Shown: in pieces, positions 51,170 through 61,104 of the stretch
Layout: each line of letters starts with the position of its first letter
How positions within the stretch are numbered: the first letter of the stretch is position 1
Source of the DNA: a virus
Strand: one strand, 5' to 3'
IMG/VR virus record: IMGVR_UViG_3300033145_001320
Coordinates: 1 to 64,000 of that record
DNA: 64,000 nt
Notes under the pieces: model-generated
Seen by the model: the letters and a program-made list of their open reading frames with translations, nothing else
Told to the model about the DNA's origin: nothing
The model's database searches: none
Translations under genes and position numbers: made by a program

Positions 51170-51787
51170 TTACTCCTTTCGTATTAATGTTATTAAAATA
51201 GAACTTCTCAAATTCTTTGATTTTTTACAAAACCATTTGATAATGTTGTCTTTATTATATGTTCTTAAAAAATCAGCAATCATCTCAGAGTAATAATGCA
51301 GATCTAATTGTTCCTCAATCTCTCGAATTATTTTGATATCATTATGTTCGCAGAACTTTTCAACTTGGAACGAGTTAGTATCTGGATTTAAAAGACTCCA
51401 TATATCAACTATAAATTTTTCATGATCATATTCGACAAATTCTATAAATTTATACAATTCATTTATATCATCTTGATTATAGAATGGATCAAGATTTATT
51501 GAAAATTCAAAATCATATTTTTCAGGCATTTTCTGAACAATTGAAAATGCAAGTACCCTTTGATATGCAAGAGGAAACTTTTTGATCTTTCCAATAACAG
51601 ATTGATAGTTTGTCATAAATTCTGGATGACCCATGTAATCCGTAACATTCACATAATAGAATTGCATAAGTCCTGAGTCGATTACAGAATTTCCATAATA
51701 TTCATCTATCTCTGTATCGTCAATTTCCATTTCTGGTTCTTCAATTGTGTTTCCACATAATACTTTTAATTCTTCTGAGTCATACAT
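51170..51787 (-). CDS. hypothetical protein (205 aa)
   Basis: An acidic N-terminal 30 residues (EEPEMEIDDTEIDEYY) precede a helical body with many aromatic residues. It starts three bases after the RNA polymerase beta gene and is probably on the same transcript. It could be a polymerase partner; no motif supports this directly. Confidence 0.6.
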   Translation of the reverse strand: MYDSEELKVLCGNTIEEPEMEIDDTEIDEYYGNSVIDSGLMQFYYVNVTDYMGHPEFMTNYQSVIGKIKKFPLAYQRVLAFSIVQKMPEKYDFEFSINLDPFYNQDDINELYKFIEFVEYDHEKFIVDIWSLLNPDTNSFQVEKFCEHNDIKIIREIEEQLDLHYYSEMIADFLRTYNKDNIIKWFCKKSKNLRSSILITLIRKE

Positions 51788-51790
51788 TCT

Positions 51791-54700
51791 TTAATCCCTC
51801 GTCAACATTAATGATATAAAATATGAGTTTAATAAATCTCTTGCAGGTGATGTTTTTGGTTCACGATATTCGGCACCACCAGTTTTAATAATTTCTGCTA
51901 ACATTTCTTCTTTTGTTATATAATCATCTGATAGTGGACCCATGAACTCTGCAAGCACGCTAGGACAGTTATAAGAAATGAATGAATAGGTATCAAGCTC
52001 TCCTAACCTCTGTCCTCCTTCACGCCTTTTACCAGCAGTAGGTTGTGCTGTTTTTCCTGTCATTGGTCCTGTTGAACGTCCGTATATTTTTGCATCGCCC
52101 ATATGCTCCAACTTTGCTATATACATATAACCTACTGGAACAGCATGAGTAGTAGATGTATTATATTCAGGTAGTTTTAATTTATATGTTGATTTCAATC
52201 CAATAGATTTTAATGCATTTTCAATATCTTTATGACTTGGTGCTTTAAAAGGTGGAATAATAATTGGATAGAATCCACTTTTCTTAATTTCAGCTATGAA
52301 TTTAGTATATGCTGTTGCACTCAAACTTGATATATTCTTACCGAGTCTTTCTGTTGTTTCTTTATTTTTTGACTTATCTAAATGACCATATACTTTTTTA
52401 ATTAAAGCAACAACTTGTGTTTTTGTTTTCAGAGTTGGAATGATTTTTCCAAGTTCTTTTGCTATTAGTCCACAATACATTTCATACAATTGCCCGATAT
52501 TCATTCGACCTAATAACCCAAGAGGATTCAAAAGAATTTCAACACGGTCACCATTTGGCATTCTTGGCATCAATTCATCTTTTTCAATTATTGAAATGAT
52601 ACCCTTGTTTCCATAACGGTTGCAGAGTTTATCACTTACTTTAATATCTAACTCTTGTTCAATTTTAAATCGAATATAAACTCCCTTTATTGTTTCACCT
52701 TTATATGTAAATTTATCTTTTGGAAGTTTTGGATTTCGTTTGTTTGTCCTTGCAATGAGATCTTTTAACATTGGAAATTTAGAATCACCAACATTAGAAA
52801 ATATATCAATATCAACAATTCGACCACCCTGACTCTTTTTAATAAATTGACCTGAATGCATATCAGTAGTTTCATCTTCTTCAAAGCCAATAATATCTTC
52901 AACGTCTCCAAATGTCTTTCTTAATATTGGTTTTCCTTTTGCAATTGAATCGCCGACCTCTGCAATATAAAGAAGTCTGTCATTTTCAGCAACTATAACT
53001 TCTTCTTCAATTCCATGAAGGGATGTTAGTTTTCCTTCTTTAGCAACACTCTCACTTATAACAGCACCATCCTCAAAGTTATATCCTTTGTATGGCATTA
53101 AGGCAGCTAGTAATGGTCTACCTAATGCAATTGCACCATTAGACATACAAGCACCTTCTGCAATAACTTGGTTTTCTTTGACTCTTTCATTCTTTTCAAC
53201 AACAGGATTGAATACACTCAAGGTATTCTTTCCTGAACCAGAACGAAGATGTACAGGTGATATATCGACCGTCTTAGACCCCTTAGAACCGCATTGAATC
53301 TTAATTGCATCCTTGGATATACTTAGTATCTTACCGTTGCATGGGGACCGCTTTACGAAGTTGTCAGACAGAACGTCCGTAAGGATTGACTCGTATCCTG
53401 ACTGTACAATAGGCGCTTGAGGATCCTTTAATGGAACCATCTGCTTTGCTTGATTTGCAAGCATTATTATTCTAGCACCATCTACATTTTCAAGGAATGG
53501 CACCATTGATGTAGTCGTTGACAACATTCCTGATTTTTCGGTATTGGTTATATTTTTACTTGAGAACATGCCACGTGAAGATGAGATTAAAGCATCAATT
53601 GTTAGCTGTTGAGCAATACCAATATTATCACTTTCAGGAGTATCTAATGGATCAATATTTCCAAAATAGCTTGGGTGAATATTACGAGCTATTGTTTGAA
53701 TTGCTCTCTTATCAGGTATGCCGCCTACCTTTTGGCCAACAGGAGAAACTCGAGTCATAGTTGACATCTCTTCAATTGGATTTGCGTATTCCATATCAAC
53801 AACTAATTCTGTCATTAAGAAATCGCTTAATACTTTTGTTGATGGAATTTCAAATTGTGCTTGTTCATTTCCTGATAATACTTGTTCTTTATACACTGTA
53901 TATGCAGCAAGAATTTGTTTCTGTGTTAAATGAACCAATACTTCTGAATTTCTAATACGTTGATTTGATAAATCATTACGTTCAATGACATATCCTTGTA
54001 CAACTTTATCAGCCATATAGTTCATAATCAAATCAAGACTAGTTGGAAACTGTTGACTTTTCAATACTTGCTTTGCAACAGGATCAACAATATTTTGTAA
54101 GTTTGAACTGATTAAGAATGTTGAGTTCATTCTTCCAGTTAGACTAATAATTAAATCTTCAAAGTATTCTTTTGATGGAAATTCTTTTTCAATTGTATAT
54201 TGTTCTGGTTTCCCATGTATAAAACCTACAACCATTTGCTCTTGAAGTTCAGTGTTTATATTTTTAAATACACAATACTGCCCTTCTTTGATTTTAGCAA
54301 AATACTTTTCACCTGTTGGTTTTGTATCAACAATTTCATATTTTATTTTGTATTGGTTACATGTTTTTTCAAAACCAAAACTAAATGATAATAAGAAAAA
54401 CAAAGGCATTTTATATGACATAAATGCTTCTAGATATTTAACACGTCTTAAACTTTTAACATAGATTCTAAATACAGAATATGAACTTTCGAATCGTGAA
54501 TGTCCTGGTTTCGGAAACGTTATCGGATTCTGTACAATTTGATTAACAAGACATTTTTGTTTTCCATTTAATCTAAAGACTCCTGTACTTGGATTAATAC
54601 GTGGAAGTTCTAGTTTGATATTATGTACATTGCCAAATTGATCTTTCAATGTAACGGTTGCAATGTTAATATCTGATTTTAATATTTCTCCAGCTCGTCC

Positions 54701-55879
54701 TGGTTTATGAGAAATAGAAAATTTTTCAAACTTCAATGGAAGATCTTTTGATTCCAATACCTTAAATGAACTAATCAAATCTTTTCTTAGATTTGTTTCA
54801 AAGTCTAACTGTCTTTTCTTAAATATATGTTTTGGAGCTTTTCCGTCAACCATCTTTACAGGATCGTATGTTTTGATGGTTTCGTTTATTGCTAAACTTT
54901 CTGCTTTTGTAGGAGGAATTATATCCCCCGCTAATGTTGAACTGATTGCAGTTAAAGCTTTTGTTTTCCCTTTAGCTGGAATTTTCTTTGCAATAGCTGT
55001 AGCTCTGTTTATATCTCCACTAGTTCCATATAAAATAGAAGATGTTGCAATGGTTTTAATTTCATCTGCATTTGCATCACCAGAGACAATTTTTGTAACC
55101 TCATCAGGATCTTTTTGTAAGTATGTTTGGATTGCTCCTTTTATGCTAGCTACATTTTTTGAGTCAATATTTTTATCGAGTACTTTCATTATAATTTTTG
55201 TAGCTTTATTTGTTTCTGTTTCTTGTTCTGTATCAGTCAGGACACCTTTTAAATTTCTTACATAATGAAGTACTCTTTGAAATGTAAATTCTCCATCCTT
55301 TACAAGAAGTCTATAATTTGATTTTCCATTAGTTACTGTATTCAATATCATATCATCAAATAGAAAACTTCCATCTTTCATATCACGAACAATTGGAAAT
55401 ATCTTTCTATTGACAAATGTATTAACTTCTCTATTTAAATCTATAGAATATAAAAGAATTTTTTGATAGTTGTCTGGGAACTGTGCAGTTGCTGTCTTTA
55501 AAATATTTTTTAATAGAAACCCAGCTCTTTGTCTGTAGTTGGTTGGTTTATGCATTACATCAATAGCATTTGTGTATTGTGATAAATCAAGGATAACGTT
55601 TTTTCCTGGTGGGACTTTTTGGTTGGCTGCATATGGTATTAATTTTAAAGCACGATATGCTCTCACAAGATCAGGAGTCATTCTTGTTCTTGGAACTGTT
55701 GTCAATGGAACTGATACATTCTTAAAATCAATCTTCCTCAAATTCATTTTCGCATAATCTTCAATAAAATTTGAGTTCTCAGGAAAATATATTAAAAGAA
55801 ACGGTTCTTTTATATCCTGTGGAAATCTAACTCCATCAACAATATGTGTATATTGTCTCCAATTTTTAAATTGAATCAT
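51791..55879 (-). CDS. rpoB: RNA polymerase beta subunit, set 2
   Basis: A single 1362-residue beta subunit, close to bacterial length. Landmarks: IDPLDTPESDNIG near 745; KGYNFEDGAVISESV near 930; SDKLCNRYGNKGI near 1086, where the usual MAGRH is changed to LCNRY but the lysine and GNKG core are kept; NPLGLLGRMNIGQLYEM near 1122; and GGQRLGELDTY near 1290. The N-terminal 450 residues are unlike cellular beta and may hold phage-specific parts. The paired beta' gene precedes it by two bases. It is clearly different in sequence from set 1, so the two polymerases likely serve different promoters or stages (for example virion and non-virion). Confidence 0.94.
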   Translation of the reverse strand: MIQFKNWRQYTHIVDGVRFPQDIKEPFLLIYFPENSNFIEDYAKMNLRKIDFKNVSVPLTTVPRTRMTPDLVRAYRALKLIPYAANQKVPPGKNVILDLSQYTNAIDVMHKPTNYRQRAGFLLKNILKTATAQFPDNYQKILLYSIDLNREVNTFVNRKIFPIVRDMKDGSFLFDDMILNTVTNGKSNYRLLVKDGEFTFQRVLHYVRNLKGVLTDTEQETETNKATKIIMKVLDKNIDSKNVASIKGAIQTYLQKDPDEVTKIVSGDANADEIKTIATSSILYGTSGDINRATAIAKKIPAKGKTKALTAISSTLAGDIIPPTKAESLAINETIKTYDPVKMVDGKAPKHIFKKRQLDFETNLRKDLISSFKVLESKDLPLKFEKFSISHKPGRAGEILKSDINIATVTLKDQFGNVHNIKLELPRINPSTGVFRLNGKQKCLVNQIVQNPITFPKPGHSRFESSYSVFRIYVKSLRRVKYLEAFMSYKMPLFFLLSFSFGFEKTCNQYKIKYEIVDTKPTGEKYFAKIKEGQYCVFKNINTELQEQMVVGFIHGKPEQYTIEKEFPSKEYFEDLIISLTGRMNSTFLISSNLQNIVDPVAKQVLKSQQFPTSLDLIMNYMADKVVQGYVIERNDLSNQRIRNSEVLVHLTQKQILAAYTVYKEQVLSGNEQAQFEIPSTKVLSDFLMTELVVDMEYANPIEEMSTMTRVSPVGQKVGGIPDKRAIQTIARNIHPSYFGNIDPLDTPESDNIGIAQQLTIDALISSSRGMFSSKNITNTEKSGMLSTTTSMVPFLENVDGARIIMLANQAKQMVPLKDPQAPIVQSGYESILTDVLSDNFVKRSPCNGKILSISKDAIKIQCGSKGSKTVDISPVHLRSGSGKNTLSVFNPVVEKNERVKENQVIAEGACMSNGAIALGRPLLAALMPYKGYNFEDGAVISESVAKEGKLTSLHGIEEEVIVAENDRLLYIAEVGDSIAKGKPILRKTFGDVEDIIGFEEDETTDMHSGQFIKKSQGGRIVDIDIFSNVGDSKFPMLKDLIARTNKRNPKLPKDKFTYKGETIKGVYIRFKIEQELDIKVSDKLCNRYGNKGIISIIEKDELMPRMPNGDRVEILLNPLGLLGRMNIGQLYEMYCGLIAKELGKIIPTLKTKTQVVALIKKVYGHLDKSKNKETTERLGKNISSLSATAYTKFIAEIKKSGFYPIIIPPFKAPSHKDIENALKSIGLKSTYKLKLPEYNTSTTHAVPVGYMYIAKLEHMGDAKIYGRSTGPMTGKTAQPTAGKRREGGQRLGELDTYSFISYNCPSVLAEFMGPLSDDYITKEEMLAEIIKTGGAEYREPKTSPARDLLNSYFISLMLTRD

Positions 55880-55881
55880 TC

Positions 55882-58800
55882 TTATCTCCTACGTTTTTTA
55901 GTTTCAACCAATGTTCCTGTAAGGACTTTTTCAAGAATACTTGGGTCACCACCATCATCTGTAATGAGTCCAGTTTTTATAGCTTCGTTTACATTTTCGA
56001 ATGCCAGTCCCTGGATAAAACTTGTTTTGAATACAATTTGTTTTATGTTAATCATTGTGGGATCCCATTTCTGTCCAAGTCTTGCTGGAATGCTTTGATT
56101 CTTTTTATCTCTCAATGCTTGTGATAATAAGACTTCAAGGTGTACAGAATCCATATTTCTCAATGTTCCATAAACAGCAAACAGTTTTAAGAATAAATGA
56201 TTTGCATCTTTATAGATTTCTCGACCACCTAATAAACGTCTTACATATTGAATTTGTGCTTTTGTATCGTCAGTCTGTATTGGTATTTCTAATACAGTAC
56301 TATTTGCTTCATATGATATCTTTGTAAATTCTTTTCCTACTTTTTCATCATTATATGTTTTTAGAATGGCTGGATAATCTAATATAATATTAAAAATAGA
56401 ATCATCATATTCAACCTTACATACTAATGCTTTAACAATAATTTCATTATCAATTTCATTATAAACTAAATCATCAGGTAAAGGATAATCTTCTTTATTT
56501 AAAGTCAGTACCATAGGACGTTTTGTAAATAATTCAGTATTATTCTGACCCAAATTTTTCATGATATTTTCTTTTGTGGTTAATGGATCGTTTTGAATAA
56601 TGTCATATCTGATATCTCTATCTTTAATCTTTACTGCTCCACCTGTATGGAATGATTTCATGATTGTTTGTGTACCTGCTTCTCCAACAAGCTGTGCTGC
56701 TAAAACTCCAACGTAAGGACTTTTGTGTCGTTTTAATAAATCACCATAACAAGTATGACATAATTTAGTAGACTCACATAATATAGGACTTCTTAAATTA
56801 ACAACATCTCCAACTTTTGTTTTACCTGGATCAAATCTTTCAACAGAATTTCCATTTAGGATATATCTACCTGTGAATATTCCTTTCATTTCTTTTGTCA
56901 TTCTGAAACTCAAATGACGTTTTGTTTTGCAATCTTTTAAACTCCTATCAATTTCAACAGTATTTAAAACATATGCAAGCTGGCGTGACATATAACCTGT
57001 ATCAGCAGTATTTAAAACACGATCAATTATACCTTTTCTTGAACCAGATGCTGCTGTAAAATATTCTTTATTTGTTAGACCATCTGCAAACGAACCTTTA
57101 ATTGCAGGAAGCACTTTTCCAGTTGGATCAGCAATCAATCCTTTTGCAACTAAAATTTGCATTGGTTGAGTCCATCCTTTTCCAGATCCAGATTGGACCA
57201 GATCATATAGTCCTGTACCCTTTAAATGTTCAACTAATAATTTTTCCATCTCTTCTAACAATACGGCAGCTTCTTCTGTTGTTGCACCATCTAACTTTTT
57301 CTTTAATTGTAGAATTGATGTTGGTAATTGAATATCATCTAATGTTATACTTGGTGAAGAAATTGTTGCAAATTTAAAACCTATTGTTTTCAATGCTGAG
57401 AATGTATTGATTGCTTGTTCACGCCCATACATTTCAAGAATTACAGGAATAAGACCATTTACAATTTTGCTATTAACTTCTTGATCAATAAAAGGATACG
57501 ATAGTGGGAATGTACTATTGAATATTGCTTTTCCCATAGTTGTAGTTTTCCCACGATATTTAACAGGGATATATGGATCAGATGCATTTTGTAAATCTGT
57601 ATTAGTAACAGAAATGGGTGGTGCTGTTCTTTTGACATTTTTTGTGATTGTATATAAACCAACACACATTTCTTTTGACAACTCAAATGTTACGGCAGTG
57701 GCAGAGTCTCCACTTTCTCCATTCATCATTTTACTTATAACTTCAGCTTGTGCTTCAGTTGTTATAGGATGATAAATTGCCATTGTGTCTCCATCAAAAT
57801 CAGCATTGAATCCGCCTACTTGGAGAGTACATAATCGTACTGTATTTCCATCAACTAAAATTGGTTTGAATCCACGAACAGATTCAGGTCGAAGTGCAGG
57901 ATCACGTTTTGCTAATACACTACGATTCATCATTGCTACTTCTGCCGCATCCCATATAATTTTATATAACTCTGGTGGAAGAACATCTCCACTTCCTACA
58001 GCTTTAAATACAGATTTAATACTATCAATTGATAATTCTAATTCTGTATGCTTTGTTACAGCTGCTGCTAATTTTGCTTGATCTACTTGACCAGAATAAA
58101 ACAACCGATGAATAATAAAAGGTTCAAACAAACTTATTGCTAACCTTAACGGGATACCAATCTCATTTACTTTTAAGTCTGGACCAGGCGTAATAACAGC
58201 GCGACCAGAAAAGTCTGTACGTTTGGCTAATAGACTTGAACGAATCAACCCATTCTTCTTTTGAATTAATTTACGAATGAATCCATCATGGGCAATTACT
58301 GCCTTTTGAAGTTCATAATTTAAAAGATCGAATAAAGGTCCTGATTTAGATGCACTCTTAATTTGATATGCTCGTCTAATTAAAGAAATGTAATGATCAT
58401 TTATTGGATCGTATATCCACATTCCTTTCTCATCCTGATATGCATCACGTTGTTCGGGTGGAATGACAGGAACTGTATCAATAAATAGATTGTTTTCTTT
58501 TATAGATTGTTTTATCTTTTTAATGAATTTATCTCTAGTTTCTGTCCCGCCTCTAAATTTTATCTTTGGTAGAATCTTAATAAACTCTGAAATGCCTGTT
58601 ACTCCATCAGGGTCAGTAATCAATAATCCTTGTGAATTAACTTTATATGTTTCCTCAGTTGATAGGAATTTTTCAATCTTTCTATCTAGCTGAAGTAATA
58701 ACATATATGCTGATGGATGAATAACTAATGCATTTAGTTTAATATATGAAAATGTCTTTTTACGATCTGTAGACTCTTCTGGACCAAAAATAATTTCTGA

Positions 58801-58905
58801 AAACAACCCCTCAGGATGCCATTCGCCTGGCTTTGAGAAAAACTCTGTTGTAGTAACAGGAGTAAGTCCTTGTTTGAACTTTTTGATATCCAAAAATTGT
58901 ATCAT
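55882..58905 (-). CDS. rpoC: RNA polymerase beta' subunit, set 2
   Basis: A 1007-residue beta' subunit. The N-terminus has WHPEGLFSEIIFGPE but lacks the zinc ribbon of set 1. KRTDFSGRAVITPGPDL near 235 and the catalytic NADFDGDTMAIY near 367 are intact. A second zinc site is present (LKDCKTK ... LCESTKLCHTCYGDL near 720), and the trigger loop MKSFHTGGAV near 752. About 250 residues follow, more than in set 1. Active-site residues suggest an active enzyme. It overlaps nothing and starts with GGGTGA as RBS. Confidence 0.94.
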   Translation of the reverse strand: MIQFLDIKKFKQGLTPVTTTEFFSKPGEWHPEGLFSEIIFGPEESTDRKKTFSYIKLNALVIHPSAYMLLLQLDRKIEKFLSTEETYKVNSQGLLITDPDGVTGISEFIKILPKIKFRGGTETRDKFIKKIKQSIKENNLFIDTVPVIPPEQRDAYQDEKGMWIYDPINDHYISLIRRAYQIKSASKSGPLFDLLNYELQKAVIAHDGFIRKLIQKKNGLIRSSLLAKRTDFSGRAVITPGPDLKVNEIGIPLRLAISLFEPFIIHRLFYSGQVDQAKLAAAVTKHTELELSIDSIKSVFKAVGSGDVLPPELYKIIWDAAEVAMMNRSVLAKRDPALRPESVRGFKPILVDGNTVRLCTLQVGGFNADFDGDTMAIYHPITTEAQAEVISKMMNGESGDSATAVTFELSKEMCVGLYTITKNVKRTAPPISVTNTDLQNASDPYIPVKYRGKTTTMGKAIFNSTFPLSYPFIDQEVNSKIVNGLIPVILEMYGREQAINTFSALKTIGFKFATISSPSITLDDIQLPTSILQLKKKLDGATTEEAAVLLEEMEKLLVEHLKGTGLYDLVQSGSGKGWTQPMQILVAKGLIADPTGKVLPAIKGSFADGLTNKEYFTAASGSRKGIIDRVLNTADTGYMSRQLAYVLNTVEIDRSLKDCKTKRHLSFRMTKEMKGIFTGRYILNGNSVERFDPGKTKVGDVVNLRSPILCESTKLCHTCYGDLLKRHKSPYVGVLAAQLVGEAGTQTIMKSFHTGGAVKIKDRDIRYDIIQNDPLTTKENIMKNLGQNNTELFTKRPMVLTLNKEDYPLPDDLVYNEIDNEIIVKALVCKVEYDDSIFNIILDYPAILKTYNDEKVGKEFTKISYEANSTVLEIPIQTDDTKAQIQYVRRLLGGREIYKDANHLFLKLFAVYGTLRNMDSVHLEVLLSQALRDKKNQSIPARLGQKWDPTMINIKQIVFKTSFIQGLAFENVNEAIKTGLITDDGGDPSILEKVLTGTLVETKKRRR

Positions 58906-58908
58906 TCT

Positions 58909-59370
58909 TTAGTCACCCATTGCTTTCGTTTTATTCATGTCCAAATGTTGTTTAATATTTTTGAACATTCTTGTTACTTTAGCTTTCTTAGCTCCCATAC
59001 TCATGGGTTTCGGTACAGTTTTTGATAAAATGCTATTTCTATGATTCAATTGATTCAATACTTTTTGAATATCATTTATATCGAACATATCGCTTTTCTC
59101 AGCCATAAGTTTCTGAACCATTTTAAGTGCAATTGCAATAACTTTCGGATCTTCAAAACCTGCTCTATTACATAACGGTAGTAGATACGGTGAAGTATCA
59201 CGACCAATAGGTAACAGTTTTAAGAAACATTTTGGCTTCTCGCCATACAAACGATCTCTTATATCTTTCTTCTGAAGATATGCTACAGAATCTTCTGGAT
59301 TAATTAATTCATTCGCTTTTCTAATTAATTCAGATAAATGCTGAATATCTTGTTTTATATCATCTCTCAT
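58909..59370 (-). CDS. hypothetical protein upstream of RNAP set 2
   Basis: A 153-residue basic, helical protein with its stop just three bases before the beta' start. The C-terminal 40 residues are Lys/Met/Asn-rich. It is likely co-expressed with the polymerase. No family recognised. Confidence 0.6.
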   Translation of the reverse strand: MRDDIKQDIQHLSELIRKANELINPEDSVAYLQKKDIRDRLYGEKPKCFLKLLPIGRDTSPYLLPLCNRAGFEDPKVIAIALKMVQKLMAEKSDMFDINDIQKVLNQLNHRNSILSKTVPKPMSMGAKKAKVTRMFKNIKQHLDMNKTKAMGD

Positions 59371-59447
59371 CTAACAAATCCTCCATTGTGGGTGGATGTA
59401 TCCTATTTGTTTTTTGTTCTGAATTTATAGATACAAAAAAATAAAAT

Positions 59448-59465
59448 GGGGGACTTACATCCCCC
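59448..59465 (-). terminator. rho-independent terminator
   Basis: GGGGGATGTAAGTCCCCC on the minus strand is a six-base-pair stem followed by ATTTTATTTTTTT. It lies eight bases after the stop of the 482-residue gene, separating it from the RNA polymerase set 2 operon. Confidence 0.85.
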
Positions 59466-59472
59466 AAATCAT

Positions 59473-60921
59473 TTAAAAATCAGCATTCATTAACTTTGTC
59501 ATAACTGCAATTTCATCTTCCATCTTATTTGCGAAATATAATGTGAAGAATTGTATCATACTATGTTCAATCTTTGATAATGGAATACCACCAAGTTTCC
59601 TTCCTGAAAGTAAATCACGAAAGTCAACTCTAGATACTCTACCAACATAGTGACAAAGTAATGTATGTGGAAGAATCTTTACATTAAACCCATAGAAGTC
59701 TTGATGTTTATCTGCTGCAGCAATAAATTCATGAACAGACTTAATCTTATATGTAGTTGTTAACGATGGACTTCTTGTTGGATAATAATTCAATAATGCA
59801 AATAAATCCTTATAATCAGTTGAAAATGCAAGTCTAAATAGATTTTGCATATAAACTGAAATGACAGCTGAATGTTCAGGTGATAATGTCTTAAAGTGAT
59901 GATATGGTATTTGCGTCATCTTTGACAATATTGGGTATATCAATGTTTCAGATAATGGTGAAATAAATTCGATTTCACTTGCTCTTTCATGAAAGGTTAT
60001 AATATCTTTATCGCTTTCATCCGGTTTATTATCAACAGTCAATGTTACCTGTTTCTGAAGCAATTCATATATCTTCTCATATGCAATGCCTTTCAACCGA
60101 CCCAATGTATCATTGAAACTATATGTCTTTAAGTTATCTGTATTAATTCCCTGAATATCCTCAGTTGAAATACTATCATCATAAACAATTGACCCTTTAT
60201 AAACTGATCGAAGAAACCATTTTACCGATTCATCAATTACCCCAACAAAATATGTAATCGGATTTTTGTCTTCTTCACACAGGATTAGAATATGATTCAT
60301 GATAAAGTTAAATATTTCAACAACATGTATTCCGATATCTTTACCTTGAACATTTTTAATATATTCCCACATAAATCTATCTGTGAGATTGTATCTAAAT
60401 GTTTTAGTTTTGATAACATCATAAATTTTTCTTACAACATCTGATTCAACAATTTCAGAAGCTAACTTATTGTAAACTTCACGATGCAAGGTTTGCCCTA
60501 ACTTTAACTTTTCGTTATTCGATATAGCTGAATATATTTTTAAATAGCACGATAAACGAATAATTGTTTCAATTTCATCGGGCATAAATAGAATTGAATT
60601 TTTCTTAGCTTTAGTTATATCAACAAACTGTGAAAAATCAATTTGTCTATAGTCTAAATATTTATTAACATATTCTTTAAGTTTTGGAATATTATCAATA
60701 ATAGCTTTCGGTCTTAATTCTTCGTCCTCGCAATCAGTCAATAATTTCATAAACCAGTCACTGAACTCTTCTCCACATAATTCAGCAACGCCCTCTATAA
60801 ATTTAGTTACAATAAAATATTTATTTGTAACAGAAGAAGATAAGAGCATGAGTTTTATTGGTTCATGTTTTTCATCAATTACTGTCCATTGTTTCGGACC
60901 ACCCTGTTCGATTCGTAGCAA
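59473..60921 (-). CDS. hypothetical protein, TTG start (482 aa)
   Basis: The frame opens at TTG 60921, six to seven bases after AGGAGG, the best RBS in the region; no in-frame ATG is close by. It is a large protein of mixed helix with a Tyr/Phe/Leu-rich C-terminal 200 residues and no motif I recognise. Position upstream of RNA polymerase set 2 recalls the extra subunit of phiKZ non-virion RNA polymerase (gp68), but the terminator between them and lack of visible similarity make that a guess. Confidence 0.6.
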   Translation of the reverse strand: MLRIEQGGPKQWTVIDEKHEPIKLMLLSSSVTNKYFIVTKFIEGVAELCGEEFSDWFMKLLTDCEDEELRPKAIIDNIPKLKEYVNKYLDYRQIDFSQFVDITKAKKNSILFMPDEIETIIRLSCYLKIYSAISNNEKLKLGQTLHREVYNKLASEIVESDVVRKIYDVIKTKTFRYNLTDRFMWEYIKNVQGKDIGIHVVEIFNFIMNHILILCEEDKNPITYFVGVIDESVKWFLRSVYKGSIVYDDSISTEDIQGINTDNLKTYSFNDTLGRLKGIAYEKIYELLQKQVTLTVDNKPDESDKDIITFHERASEIEFISPLSETLIYPILSKMTQIPYHHFKTLSPEHSAVISVYMQNLFRLAFSTDYKDLFALLNYYPTRSPSLTTTYKIKSVHEFIAAADKHQDFYGFNVKILPHTLLCHYVGRVSRVDFRDLLSGRKLGGIPLSKIEHSMIQFFTLYFANKMEDEIAVMTKLMNADF

Positions 60922-60947
60922 AAAATACCTCCTATGGCATGTAGTGA

Positions 60948-61035
60948 AATAACCCCGACATATAATTAAATATGCCGAGGTTATTCTAATGGTCTTCCAT
61001 TGTTGTCAGGGTTGGGGTGATTTCAACAGAAGACC
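60948..61035 (-). other. structured leader: two hairpins between promoter-like element and CDS
   Basis: Two hairpins follow the promoter-like element at 61071-61084 on the minus strand. The first pairs GGTCTTC (61029-61035) with GAAGACC (60991-60997), with an extra inner helix TGTTG-CAACA and a three-base bulge. The second pairs AATAACCTCGGCATAT with ATATGTCGGGGTTATT (60948-60985), one G-T wobble. The unit may be a small RNA, a leader or a terminator for the kinase transcript. Confidence 0.5.
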
Positions 61036-61070
61036 AAAATTATACAGCGAACAATTCCCATCTATTCAAT

Positions 61071-61084
61071 AATTAATATATATA
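61071..61084 (-). promoter_or_regulatory. AT-rich promoter-like element
   Basis: The minus-strand core CTATATATATTAAT is identical to the element at 50866-50881, and both are followed by a similar TGAAT-x2-GATG tail. It lies after the kinase gene and upstream of the structured region and the 482-residue gene. Confidence 0.5.
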
Positions 61085-61104
61085 GTTGAGTATTGTATAA
61101 TTGA

